Part shown: one piece after another, positions 7,970-17,053 of the stretch
Position numbering within the stretch: the first letter of the stretch is position 1
How the letters are laid out: each line of letters begins with the position of its first letter
Assembly: GCF_003201875.1 (NCBI RefSeq)
Contig: NZ_QJKD01000002.1
Location: 1 to 64,000, forward strand
Direction: 5' to 3'
Source of the DNA: Hungatella effluvii
GTDB taxonomy: Bacteria > Bacillota > Clostridia > Lachnospirales > Lachnospiraceae
DNA length: 64,000 nucleotides
Program-made: the position numbers and the translations under genes
Notes under the pieces: model-generated
Seen by the model: only the letters and a program-made list of their open reading frames with translations
What the model was told of the DNA's origin: nothing
Databases searched by the model: none

Positions 7970-9487
7970 TCAGACGCGCTCCGGTGTGATGTTCGGAAGC
8001 AGGACCTCCACGGTAGTGCCGGCGCCCAGGGTGCTGTTTACGACGATCTTTCCCTCGTGTGCGTGAATGACCTTATAGGTCAGAGTCAGTCCGATTCCCC
8101 AGTGTTTGGAATAGGGATGGGAGGAGTAGAAGGGAAGAAAGATGCTTTCTAAATTCTCCTTCGATATGCCCTTTCCCGTGTCCCTGATATCAATCGCAAT
8201 CCATTGTCTGGAGCTGCCGAGCGTAACGGCCAGCTCCTTTTTTTCGTTTGGTGTGTCCTCCATGGCATCGATGGAGTTCTTGATGATGTTGTGAAGCGCC
8301 TGTTCCATGTAGACCGGATCCACCATGGCCAGAATCGGCTGGGGCGGAAGGTTCAGCTGGACATTTATGGACTCCAGCTCATGGGAAAAGATGGCGAGCG
8401 TCTCCCGGATCAGAGTCTGGAGGGAGTACTGCTTTAAGCTCAGCTCGCTGGTCTTGGTGCTCCGATGAATTTCGTCGATCCTTCCATAGAGCGTTTGACA
8501 GCGCTTCAGGATGCTGTCCGTCGTCTCCTTTACCTCATTCCCATCCTCTGCGTTTAAGGCCAGCGTCTCCACCTCGGACTGGATAGCCAGAATCTCATTT
8601 TTAATGTAGTGGCAGAAGATCTTCGATGTCGTCTCGGAGGAGCTGATTTCCTTGGAGATACTTAGCTCCTTGAGACTGGCCTGTCCGGAAAGCCGGGTCA
8701 GCATGTAGGCGCAGTAGGTGATGACGGCCGCGGCCGGAACCAGAATATAGGGCAGCGCCCGGTAAATGAAGGCATTGCTTCCGAGCTGCAGGGAACGGTA
8801 GGAATAAGTTCCTGCGATTCTGGAAACCTTTAAATAAAAGTCCGGTGAGGAAGAGATAAAGTAAATGTATACAAACGCCAGGGTGGCGTAGCTGATGGCC
8901 AGAAACAGGTGGTTATAGCGGAACAGCTTTAGCTTCGGTGCTTTGATAAACGCAGCCAGGAGCCCCAGAAAGCACAGGAGAATGACCGCAGTATTGATGG
9001 TGTGGGTGACCGCATATATTCTGTCCTCTAAATAAAGGTACTGCTGCACCGTCAGACGGGCCGGGTATAAGAAGTAGTAGGCCTTTAAATTCGTATAGGG
9101 ATCATAGAGAATGAACTGCAGGAGGCAGTAGACCCATACGGCCCGTTTAACCGCCTTTTGAACCCGTAGGGAAAAGGGCTCGTAAAAATGGAAGACGAGA
9201 TAAACGCTGATGATTAAGATACTTAAGCTGGAGGCATTCATGATCCGTATGATGTTGCTTTTTCCAATATCGATGAAAAACAGCCATCTCCACAGGAAGT
9301 CGGGAAGGTAAAAATAATCCTTAATGAGATTATAATAGTAGGTATCCTTTGAAACGTAGAGAATGATGCTGCAGAGCGCTGCGAAGTACGGCAGAATCAG
9401 AATCATGAGAAAATCATGATTTCCTTTCAGCCTCTGAACCAGTGTAAACAGGATCAGAATGAACAGTAATAACAGCAGATAGAACAT
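7970..9487 (-). CDS. Sensor histidine kinase with polytopic membrane domain
   Basis: 505 residues. The first 265 residues contain about seven or eight hydrophobic segments (around 1-18, 28-45, 83-101, 117-128, 164-181, 194-212, 245-264), a membrane receptor with no large extracellular domain. The transmitter follows: phospho-acceptor H293 in FCHYIKNEILAIQ, N-box around N404, G1 box DIRDTGKGIS near 433-442 and GIGLTLTYKVIHAHEG near 464. The start is fixed by GGGAGGGG 7 bases upstream. It precedes its response regulator. The ligand is unknown; small hydrophobic signals or membrane state are typical for such receptors. Confidence 0.9.
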   Translation of the reverse strand: MFYLLLLLFILILFTLVQRLKGNHDFLMILILPYFAALCSIILYVSKDTYYYNLIKDYFYLPDFLWRWLFFIDIGKSNIIRIMNASSLSILIISVYLVFHFYEPFSLRVQKAVKRAVWVYCLLQFILYDPYTNLKAYYFLYPARLTVQQYLYLEDRIYAVTHTINTAVILLCFLGLLAAFIKAPKLKLFRYNHLFLAISYATLAFVYIYFISSSPDFYLKVSRIAGTYSYRSLQLGSNAFIYRALPYILVPAAAVITYCAYMLTRLSGQASLKELSISKEISSSETTSKIFCHYIKNEILAIQSEVETLALNAEDGNEVKETTDSILKRCQTLYGRIDEIHRSTKTSELSLKQYSLQTLIRETLAIFSHELESINVQLNLPPQPILAMVDPVYMEQALHNIIKNSIDAMEDTPNEKKELAVTLGSSRQWIAIDIRDTGKGISKENLESIFLPFYSSHPYSKHWGIGLTLTYKVIHAHEGKIVVNSTLGAGTTVEVLLPNITPERV

Positions 9488-9621
9488 AGTTTACCCCTCC
9501 CTTCCATGGCTAAATAGTAACACAAATCATTCCCGGTGAAAAGGAGGATAAAATTTCAACCTGTCCGGGGGTGAGAATACGTGATATCGTAAGGGTATCA
9601 GAAAACAGGAGGGGATTTGAA

Positions 9622-10890
9622 ATGAAGTTAAGAAAATTGAGCGCGGTACTACTGGCAGCGGCACTGGCAGCGGGAACACTGGCCGGATGCAGCGGGGGAA
9701 AAGAAGCGGCCACAGAGGCGGCTTCCGGTGAGAAAGTGAATTTAAAGTTCTATATCTGGAGCGATGGCGAAAACTACACGAAAGAGATTGTAGACAACTA
9801 CAACAAGAGCCAGGACAGTGTCAATGTGGAAGTGATCAGCATGCCGAACGAGACGTACGATGACAAGCTGAAGGTCATGCTGTCCGCGGGAAGCGACGCG
9901 GATTTAGTCAATGTCCGTTCTTTGGACCAGGTTATGCAGTTTAAGGAAGCGGGCGCCATGATGGATATCACGGATCTGGTGAAGAACAGTGACCTGGATA
10001 TCAGCAAGTTTGGTTCCATGTGGGATACCTGCTATCCGGATGGTGTGATCACCGCACTTCCCATGAGATCCAGCTGCTGGATGCTGTTCTACAACGCAGA
10101 TATTATGAAAGAAGCCGGCATTGACATGTCGAAGCAGATGACGTGGTCCCAGTATGGGGATATCGCAAAACAGCTGACAAGCGGAGACGGTACGAAGTAC
10201 GGCGGCTGCTGGGTGGACTGGAATATCTACCAGTGTATCGGAACCCAGAAGAGCGTTTACTTAAATGACGACGATATCTCTGCGGTAAAAGACGGACTGG
10301 CTACCCTGGGCAGATTTTTCCTGGAAGATAAGTCTCACGTGCCGTTAGCAGAGGTAAAGGCCAACGACAGCCAGTATTTATCCGATTTTGAAAACGGCAG
10401 AGTGGCCATGCTTCCCAATGGCGAGTGGCTGATCAACATGCTGATGACAGACGAAAAAGACGGCAAGACGGATGTCAACTGGGAAGTTGCACCGCTTCCG
10501 ATTCCGGAGGGCGCGGACCCCGGCGCAACCTGGGGTGCATTCCAGTTCGCTGCGATTCCGAAGGATGCCAAACACCCGCAGGAGAGCTATGATTTCTTAA
10601 AATATTTATGCGGTGAGGGCGGTTCCGAGGTCCTTCCGAAATACGGCATGCTTCCGGCGTACGGCGGCGATGCGGCCAAGGATGCATTTGACGAGGTGGT
10701 CGGCAAGGAAAGCGTATCTTCTGTAGCTTTTAATTCCAAGAAGATTCCGGAGGCGCCTTCTTATGAGAAATACAACGATTTAAAGGTTGCATTTGCAGAG
10801 AATGCGGAATTGTATCTGTACGGGGAAAAGACGCTGGAAGAGACCATGGATAAATTTGAGCAGCAGAGACAGGACATCATGAGTAAATAA
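9622..10890 (+). CDS. Sugar ABC transporter substrate-binding lipoprotein
   Basis: 422 residues. Catches a carbohydrate outside the cell and hands it to the permeases encoded next. The signal peptide MKLRKLSAVLLAAALAAG ends in the lipobox LAGC, with the lipidated cysteine near residue 23. The mature part is a family 1 (MalE/UgpB-like) binding protein with N-terminal strand VNLKFYIWSDGENY. The start is chosen at AGGAGGGG plus 7 bases; an upstream in-frame GTG has no ribosome-binding site and would spoil the signal peptide. First gene of an eight-gene glycan operon ending at 21585. No ATPase is encoded in the operon, so a shared MsmK/UgpC-type ATPase elsewhere is expected. Confidence 0.92.
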   Translation: MKLRKLSAVLLAAALAAGTLAGCSGGKEAATEAASGEKVNLKFYIWSDGENYTKEIVDNYNKSQDSVNVEVISMPNETYDDKLKVMLSAGSDADLVNVRSLDQVMQFKEAGAMMDITDLVKNSDLDISKFGSMWDTCYPDGVITALPMRSSCWMLFYNADIMKEAGIDMSKQMTWSQYGDIAKQLTSGDGTKYGGCWVDWNIYQCIGTQKSVYLNDDDISAVKDGLATLGRFFLEDKSHVPLAEVKANDSQYLSDFENGRVAMLPNGEWLINMLMTDEKDGKTDVNWEVAPLPIPEGADPGATWGAFQFAAIPKDAKHPQESYDFLKYLCGEGGSEVLPKYGMLPAYGGDAAKDAFDEVVGKESVSSVAFNSKKIPEAPSYEKYNDLKVAFAENAELYLYGEKTLEETMDKFEQQRQDIMSK

Positions 10891-10896
10891 TCTGTT

Positions 10897-10928
10897 GGGG
10901 AAGCAATCGCAGATCTGATTGTTTCCCC
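10897..10928 (+). terminator. Intercistronic stem-loop after the binding-protein gene
   Basis: A 12-bp stem GGGGAAGCAATC with GATTGTTTCCCC (one G-T pair) and an 8-base loop starts 6 bases after the stop codon. No T-run follows it. It probably stabilises the upstream message or weakens read-through so the binding protein is made in excess over the permeases. Confidence 0.6.
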
Positions 10929-10967
10929 ATATGTGTTCATACGACACGCTCTAGAGAGGATATGGAT

Positions 10968-11852
10968 ATGGAAAAGAATAATAAGATTAGGAAATACATA
11001 AAAGGATATCTCTTCATCCTTCCGAATTTCATCGGCTTTTTCGTCTTTATGGCACTCCCCATCATCATGGGGCTGGTGATTTCCTTTACGGATTACAACG
11101 GATTCAGCCAGTTTAATTTTGTGGGGCTGAAAAACTATATCGACATGTTCCACGATGAATATTTCACGGTATCGCTGAAGAACAATCTGGTCTACACTCT
11201 GGTGACGGTGCCGGGAACCATCGTGTTCGCGCTGCTTTTGGCCGTGGGTGTCAATAAGGGGATTAAGGGAAGCAGTCTCTTTAAGACCATGTTCTTCCTC
11301 CCCAACATCAGCTCTATGGTTGCGGTCGGTATAGTCTGGGCCATGATCTTCAACCCGACCCAGGGACCCTTAAACCAGGTGCTGATGGCCCTCGGCGTGG
11401 CAAATCCGCCGCAGTGGCTGTCCGCGACGAAGACGGCGCTGGGCTCTGTCATGGTGGTGGCCATCTGGAAACAGGCGGGGTACTACATGATCATCATATT
11501 GGCCGGTCTGCAGTCCATACCGAGCCAGCTCTATGAGGCAGCCTCCATCGACGGTGCAAACAGCGTGGAAAAGTTCTTCAAAATCACACTGCCCATGCTG
11601 TCCCCGACCATGTTTATGGTCACCATTTTAAGCATCATCAACTCCTTCCAGGTATTCGATCTGGTCAATATCATGACGCAGGGAGGACCGGGGCGCTCCA
11701 CCAATGTTCTGGTTTACCGCATCTATCAGGAGGGCTTCCAGAAGCTGCAGTTCGGATATGCGTCCGCAATGGCATATTTCCTGTTCATCATCATCATGGT
11801 TATAACCCTGATTCAGTTCCGAGGACAGAAGAAATGGGTTAATTACATGTAA
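10968..11852 (+). CDS. Sugar ABC transporter permease (MalF/UgpA type)
   Basis: 294 residues. Inner membrane channel subunit with about six membrane segments, the first around residues 14-35 (LFILPNFIGFFVFMALPIIM). The EAA loop that docks the ATPase is visible as LYEAASIDGANSVEKFFKITLP around 185-206. Start at the second of two close ATGs (10968) because GAGAGGA lies only 1 base from the first (10962) but 7 from this one. Works with the next gene and the lipoprotein before it. Confidence 0.9.
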   Translation: MEKNNKIRKYIKGYLFILPNFIGFFVFMALPIIMGLVISFTDYNGFSQFNFVGLKNYIDMFHDEYFTVSLKNNLVYTLVTVPGTIVFALLLAVGVNKGIKGSSLFKTMFFLPNISSMVAVGIVWAMIFNPTQGPLNQVLMALGVANPPQWLSATKTALGSVMVVAIWKQAGYYMIIILAGLQSIPSQLYEAASIDGANSVEKFFKITLPMLSPTMFMVTILSIINSFQVFDLVNIMTQGGPGRSTNVLVYRIYQEGFQKLQFGYASAMAYFLFIIIMVITLIQFRGQKKWVNYM

Positions 11853-11870
11853 ACCGGGGAGGGAAAAGAA

Positions 11871-12713
11871 ATGATGACAAAATCGTATAAAACAAAGACG
11901 AAGGTATCAAACGGCATTCTGTTTGCGGTCATGCTGCTGTTGGGAATCTGCATGATTATCCCGTTTGTATGGACCCTGTCGTCTTCCTTTAAAAATAACA
12001 ATGAAATTTTCGCGTACCCCATCAAATGGATTCCGGAGGTATTCCGGTGGTCCAATTACGCGGAGGTATGCGAGCGCATTCCGTTTGTTACATACTATTT
12101 AAATACTTTAAAACTGGCAGTGATCGTCACCGTCGGCCAGGTGATCACCTGTTCCCTGGCAGCCTACTCCTTTAGCAAGATGCAGTATCCTGGCCGGGAT
12201 AAGATATTCCTGTGCTATCTGGCAACGCTGATGGTTCCATGGCACGCAATCATGATACCGCAGTTCTTAATCATCAAGACCCTGGGACTGAACGACTCTC
12301 ACTGGTCCCTGATCCTGATCAATATATTCAGCGCGTTCGGTGTGTTTTTACTCCGTCAGTTCATGATGGGGATTCCGGAGGAGCTGTCTGAGGCGGCCAG
12401 AATCGACGGGGCCGGAGAGCTGAAGATCTATTCTCAGATCGTATTTCCCATGTGTAAGCCGGGGCTGGCGACGCTGGTCGTGTTTACATTTAACTTTATG
12501 TGGAACGACTATATGGCTCCGATGATTTACCTGACATCCGATAAGCTGAGAACCATTCAGATCGGTCTGGCCTCCTTCCGTACCCAGTACGGCTCGGAGT
12601 ACGGCCTGATTATGGCAGGCACGGTGTGCGCCCTGATTCCGATGCTGCTAATCTTCATTGTGGGGCAGAAATATCTGGTGGAAGGAATCGCATTCTCCGG
12701 TTTGAAGGGGTAA
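11871..12713 (+). CDS. Sugar ABC transporter permease (MalG/UgpE type)
   Basis: 280 residues. Second channel subunit with six predicted membrane segments, the first around 14-34. The EAA loop reads LSEAARIDGAGELKIYSQIVFP (about 168-189). It is 18 bases after the previous permease with GGGAGGGA before a doubled ATG (11871 or 11874). Ends with the typical FSGLKG tail of this family. The GH42 gene begins 5 bases after its stop, consistent with tight co-expression of transport and hydrolysis. Confidence 0.9.
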   Translation: MMTKSYKTKTKVSNGILFAVMLLLGICMIIPFVWTLSSSFKNNNEIFAYPIKWIPEVFRWSNYAEVCERIPFVTYYLNTLKLAVIVTVGQVITCSLAAYSFSKMQYPGRDKIFLCYLATLMVPWHAIMIPQFLIIKTLGLNDSHWSLILINIFSAFGVFLLRQFMMGIPEELSEAARIDGAGELKIYSQIVFPMCKPGLATLVVFTFNFMWNDYMAPMIYLTSDKLRTIQIGLASFRTQYGSEYGLIMAGTVCALIPMLLIFIVGQKYLVEGIAFSGLKG

Positions 12714-12718
12714 AACGT

Positions 12719-14764
12719 ATGGCATTTTCTGATAAGGTATCGAAGATTTTATATGGCGGAGATTACAATCCGGAGCAGTGGACGCCGGATATATGGGAAC
12801 AGGACATGGAACTCCTTAAGCAGGCCGGAATCGATGTGGTGACGTTGAATGTCTTCAACTGGGCGTCACTCCAGCCATCAGAGGAGACGTATGACTTCGC
12901 GGAGCTGGATGCGGCGGTGAAGCGGGTGACGGAACAGGGGATGGCCATCTGTATGGCCACCTCCACCGGGGCTCATCCGGCGTGGATGGCCAAACGGTAT
13001 CCCGAGGTCCTGAGAACGGATTTTGAAGGCCGCAGGCGGAAATTCGGAGGCCGTCATAATTCCTGTCCCAACAGCCCTGTATTTAAGCAGTATGCAAAGC
13101 GGCTGGCCGGGAAGCTGGCGGAGCGCTACCGGGAACAGAAGAATATCGTGCTCTGGCATGTGAGCAATGAATATGAAGGCGCGTGCTACTGTGAAAACTG
13201 CGAGAAGGCGTTCCGTGTCTGGCTGAAACAGCGTTATGGAACCATTGAAAATCTGAACCGGCTGTGGAACACGAGATTCTGGGGGCATACCTTCTATGAC
13301 TGGGATGAGATCGTGGCCCCCAGCATGGTGAGTGAACATTTCGAGGAAGCCAGAAGCATGTATCAGGCCATAACACTGGACTACAAACGGTTTAATTCGG
13401 ACAGCATGCTGGCCAATTACCGGGCGGAGGCTGAAGCCATCCGGGCACAGATCCCGGACGCCTGCATTACCACAAACTTCATGGGCGCGTATAAGCCGCT
13501 GGATTATAAGAAATGGGCGGCCAGCCTGGATGTCGTTTCCTGGGACAACTATCCGGCGGAGGGGGCCGATCCTGCCGCTATTGCCATGAACCATGATCTG
13601 ATGCGCGGGCTTAAACATGGCCAGCCCTTCCTACTGATGGAACAGACGCCCAGCACCTGTAACTGGCTGAACGACAACCGCCTGAAACGCCCCGGCGTCA
13701 TGCGGCTCCTCAGCTATCAGGCCGTAGCCCATGGGGCGGATACGGTGATGTTTTTCCAGATGAGGCGTTCCAGAGCGGGATGTGAGAAGTTTCATGGGGC
13801 CGTCATCGACCACGCAGGCCATGGAAATACCCGTGTGTTTAAGGAGTGTCAGGCTCTTGGAATGGAACTGAAGGCACTGGGCAAAGAGGTGGTCGGAGCC
13901 CGTGTTCCGGCAAAGGCGGCGCTGATCTTTGACTGGGATACGTGGTGGGCGCTGGAGTGCTCGGCAGGTCCCAGCGTGAGGCTTGAATATCTGGAGGAGC
14001 TTCAGAATTACTATCGGGCTCTTTCAAAGCTTCACATTCCGGTGGATATAATCGGAATGGAGGACGGCTTTTGTGGATATGAACTGATTGCTGCTCCGCT
14101 TCTGTATATGGTGAAGGACGGCGTCTCCGAGCGGCTGGAGGAATTCGTGAGGGCCGGAGGGACCGCGGTTTTTTCTTATTTAAGCGGATATGTGGATGAG
14201 AATGACCGGATTACTCTGGGCGGTTATCCGGGAAAACTCAGGGAACTCACCGGAATCTGGGTGGAAGAGACCGACTCCCTGCCGGAAACGGAGCAGAATT
14301 CCTTCTGCTATGAAGGGAAAACCTATTCGGCCGGACTGCTGTGCGATATTATGCACACGGAAGGGGCGGAGGTGCTTGCCCGTTACCAGGAGGACTTTTA
14401 TGCGGGCACGCCCGTTATCACCAGAAACCGGTACGGAGACGGTCTGTCATATTACGTTGGAACACGGTCCGGAGAGGACTTCTATCTCAGGTTTTTCACG
14501 AATGTGTGTAAGGAAAAGGGGCTGCGGACAGCCTCCCATGATACGGTGGAAACAGCGGCCGCCTTATCGGAAAAGGGAATCGAGATGACGGTGCGGAAAA
14601 AAGACGGCGTGGAATACCTGTTTCTATTGAACCATTCCGGGAAGAAACAGGAACTGGCGGTCTCTGTCGGCGGAAAGGATCTGCTGAGCGGGAGGGAGAT
14701 CTGCCGTGGCGAGATGTTTGCGGTTGATGCGGCGGGGGTTATGCTGGTGAAAGTATTTGTATAA
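12719..14764 (+). CDS. Beta-galactosidase, GH42
   Basis: 681 residues, the usual length of GH42. Releases beta-linked galactose from the non-reducing end of imported oligosaccharides. Begins with ILYGGDYNPEQW, a GH42 hallmark. Acid/base E151 in HVSNEYEG and nucleophile E308 in LLMEQTPS are present. C116, C156, C158 and C161 match the zinc cluster seen in several GH42 enzymes. A trimerisation domain (about 390-600) and a small C-terminal beta domain follow. No signal peptide, so it acts in the cytoplasm. The ATG is 5 bases after the permease stop, with GAAGGGGT spanning that stop as ribosome-binding site. Confidence 0.93.
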   Translation: MAFSDKVSKILYGGDYNPEQWTPDIWEQDMELLKQAGIDVVTLNVFNWASLQPSEETYDFAELDAAVKRVTEQGMAICMATSTGAHPAWMAKRYPEVLRTDFEGRRRKFGGRHNSCPNSPVFKQYAKRLAGKLAERYREQKNIVLWHVSNEYEGACYCENCEKAFRVWLKQRYGTIENLNRLWNTRFWGHTFYDWDEIVAPSMVSEHFEEARSMYQAITLDYKRFNSDSMLANYRAEAEAIRAQIPDACITTNFMGAYKPLDYKKWAASLDVVSWDNYPAEGADPAAIAMNHDLMRGLKHGQPFLLMEQTPSTCNWLNDNRLKRPGVMRLLSYQAVAHGADTVMFFQMRRSRAGCEKFHGAVIDHAGHGNTRVFKECQALGMELKALGKEVVGARVPAKAALIFDWDTWWALECSAGPSVRLEYLEELQNYYRALSKLHIPVDIIGMEDGFCGYELIAAPLLYMVKDGVSERLEEFVRAGGTAVFSYLSGYVDENDRITLGGYPGKLRELTGIWVEETDSLPETEQNSFCYEGKTYSAGLLCDIMHTEGAEVLARYQEDFYAGTPVITRNRYGDGLSYYVGTRSGEDFYLRFFTNVCKEKGLRTASHDTVETAAALSEKGIEMTVRKKDGVEYLFLLNHSGKKQELAVSVGGKDLLSGREICRGEMFAVDAAGVMLVKVFV

Positions 14765-14783
14765 TACAGGTGAGGACAGGAAA

Positions 14784-17030
14784 ATGGAGCAGAGACAGCT
14801 GATAGATTTGTTAAATGATATGAGCCTGGAGGAGAAAGCAGGACAGCTCTTTCAGGTAACCGGCGACTGGTTTGACGGCACGGAAGCGTTGGAGCAGACA
14901 GGGCCGGAGGCGGAGGAGACTGCCAGGATCAGGAGAAGATACGGCCATCTGGCTGGTTCTGTGCTGGGGGTCTATGGAGCAGCCAATATAAAAAGAATTC
15001 AAAGTGCGTATATGGAACGACAGCCGCACCATATTCCCCTGCTTTTTATGCTGGATATCATCAATGGGTATAAGACCATCTATCCGATTCCGTTGGCACA
15101 GGGCGCCATGTTCGATCCGGAATTTGCCGGCGACTGTGCGGCCATGGCGGCGAAAGAGGGGGCGGCGGGAGGGCTCCATGTGACATTTTCTCCTATGGTG
15201 GATCTGGTGCGCGACGCCAGATGGGGGCGCGTGATGGAATCCACGGGGGAGGACGTGTATCTAAACAGTCTGTACGCGAAGGCAATGGTGGAAGGCTATC
15301 AGAGGCCGCAGGGAGGAACGGATTCTCTGGCCTCCTGCGTCAAGCATTTCGCAGGATACGGCGCGCCGGAAGGCGGGCGGGAATATCAGACGATGGAGCT
15401 CTCCGAGGAGACATTTCATGAATTCTATCTGCCGGCTTATGAGAGCGCCGTAAAGGCCGGAAGCAGAATGGTTATGACCGCATTTCAGACGGTGAACGGG
15501 ATACCCGCAACCGTAAACAGAGAACTGCTCCGGGGAATTCTGCGCGGTGAAATGGGATTTGACGGCGTGCTGATCTCGGATTACGCGGCGATCGGAGAGA
15601 CGGTGATTCACGGTGTCTCCGAAGACAGGGCGGATGCCGCGCGCCGCGCGCTGGAAGCGGGAGTTGATATCGATATGATGTCCGGCGTATATCCGGAGTA
15701 TCTGGCCGGACTGGTGAAGAACGGAACGCTGGATGAGATGCTCCTCGACGAGAGTGTCCTGAGAGTTCTGGAGCTTAAAAACTGGCTGGGACTGTTTGAG
15801 GATCCCTTCCACGGAGCCGACGAGGCGAGGGAAGCCCGCACGTCTCTCTGTGAAGAACACCGGAAGCTGGCGTATGAAGCGGCGGTGAAATCCTTCGTAC
15901 TGCTTAAAAATGAGGATGCCGTCCTGCCGCTTTCCCCGAAGCAAAAGATCGCATTTATCGGTCCCTACACCGATTCTCAGGATATGCTGGGCAGCTGGTC
16001 CTTTACGGGAGGCGCCGAAACCGGGGCGGTAAAGACCATACGAGCGGCTGCGGAAGAAGCGCTGGCTGGCTGGTCCGTGACATACCATACCGGCTGTCCC
16101 GTGCTGGCTCCGGGGACGGTGCTGGAGGGCTTTGAACGGTATAAGCCCTGCGGCGCGCCGCAGGAAGAGACAGACCGCTGGAGGGAGGAGGCTCGAAAGG
16201 CCGCAGAGGAAGCCGATGTGGTGGTCATGCCCCTCGGCGAACACTGCTTTCAGTCAGGGGAAGCCGCAAGCCGGGCATTTATTGAGATTCCAGAGATCCA
16301 GCAGGACTTATTCCGCGCGGTTTCCGAAGTAAATCCCAATGTGGTGGCTGTGGTATTCAGCGGCCGTCCTCTCGATCTGCGCGTTATTTCTGAGCGGGCC
16401 AGAGCCGTGCTTTCTGTGTGGATGCCAGGTATGGAAGGCGGCCGGGCAATTATCGATGTGCTGACCGGAACGAGAGCGCCTTCGGGAAAGCTTCCCATGA
16501 GCTTTCCTTACTGTGTGGGGCAGGTACCGGTCCATTATGACAGCCTGATGACGGGACGGCCTTACCGAAAAGGGAAGCAGGAACGGTACGTCTCCAGGTA
16601 TCAGGACATACCCGCCGATCCGCTGTATTTCTTTGGCTATGGTCTGACCTATACGAGCATGGAGCTTTCTGAGGTCCGTCTGAGTAAACACGAGCTGACG
16701 CCGGGGGAAGAGATCGAGGCGTCTGTGACCATAAAAAATACAGGGAAACGGGAAGGAACCGAGACGGTTCAGCTCTATCTCCGCGATGTAACCGGCAACA
16801 CAGCGAGGCCGGTGAAGCAGCTGAAGGGCTTGAAACGCATCACACTGCAGCCGGGGGAGGAGGCAAAAGTGGCTTTCTCCATCGGGGAAGACCAGCTGAA
16901 ATTCTTTCAGAAACCAGGATTATGGGACAGCGAGGCGGGAGCATTTCTCGTCTTCATAGGAACGGACAGCAGGACGGAGCATTCGGCGCTGTTCTGGCTG
17001 AAAAAACAGGAAGCATCAGAAAATACTTGA
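14784..17030 (+). CDS. Beta-glucosidase-like enzyme, GH3
   Basis: 748 residues: GH3 N-terminal TIM barrel (about 1-345), GH3 C-terminal alpha/beta sandwich (about 375-600) and a fibronectin III-like end (about 645-720). The nucleophile is D266 in GVLISDYAAIGE; the KHF substrate motif is at 187-189. Members cleave beta-glucosides, beta-xylosides or beta-N-acetylhexosaminides, and sequence alone does not decide here. No signal peptide. AGGACAGG precedes the ATG, 19 bases after the GH42 stop. In this operon it probably trims the sugar exposed after the beta-galactosidase or sulfatases act. Confidence 0.92.
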   Translation: MEQRQLIDLLNDMSLEEKAGQLFQVTGDWFDGTEALEQTGPEAEETARIRRRYGHLAGSVLGVYGAANIKRIQSAYMERQPHHIPLLFMLDIINGYKTIYPIPLAQGAMFDPEFAGDCAAMAAKEGAAGGLHVTFSPMVDLVRDARWGRVMESTGEDVYLNSLYAKAMVEGYQRPQGGTDSLASCVKHFAGYGAPEGGREYQTMELSEETFHEFYLPAYESAVKAGSRMVMTAFQTVNGIPATVNRELLRGILRGEMGFDGVLISDYAAIGETVIHGVSEDRADAARRALEAGVDIDMMSGVYPEYLAGLVKNGTLDEMLLDESVLRVLELKNWLGLFEDPFHGADEAREARTSLCEEHRKLAYEAAVKSFVLLKNEDAVLPLSPKQKIAFIGPYTDSQDMLGSWSFTGGAETGAVKTIRAAAEEALAGWSVTYHTGCPVLAPGTVLEGFERYKPCGAPQEETDRWREEARKAAEEADVVVMPLGEHCFQSGEAASRAFIEIPEIQQDLFRAVSEVNPNVVAVVFSGRPLDLRVISERARAVLSVWMPGMEGGRAIIDVLTGTRAPSGKLPMSFPYCVGQVPVHYDSLMTGRPYRKGKQERYVSRYQDIPADPLYFFGYGLTYTSMELSEVRLSKHELTPGEEIEASVTIKNTGKREGTETVQLYLRDVTGNTARPVKQLKGLKRITLQPGEEAKVAFSIGEDQLKFFQKPGLWDSEAGAFLVFIGTDSRTEHSALFWLKKQEASENT

Positions 17031-17053
17031 GAGACAGGAGGCACCGGAAAAAC

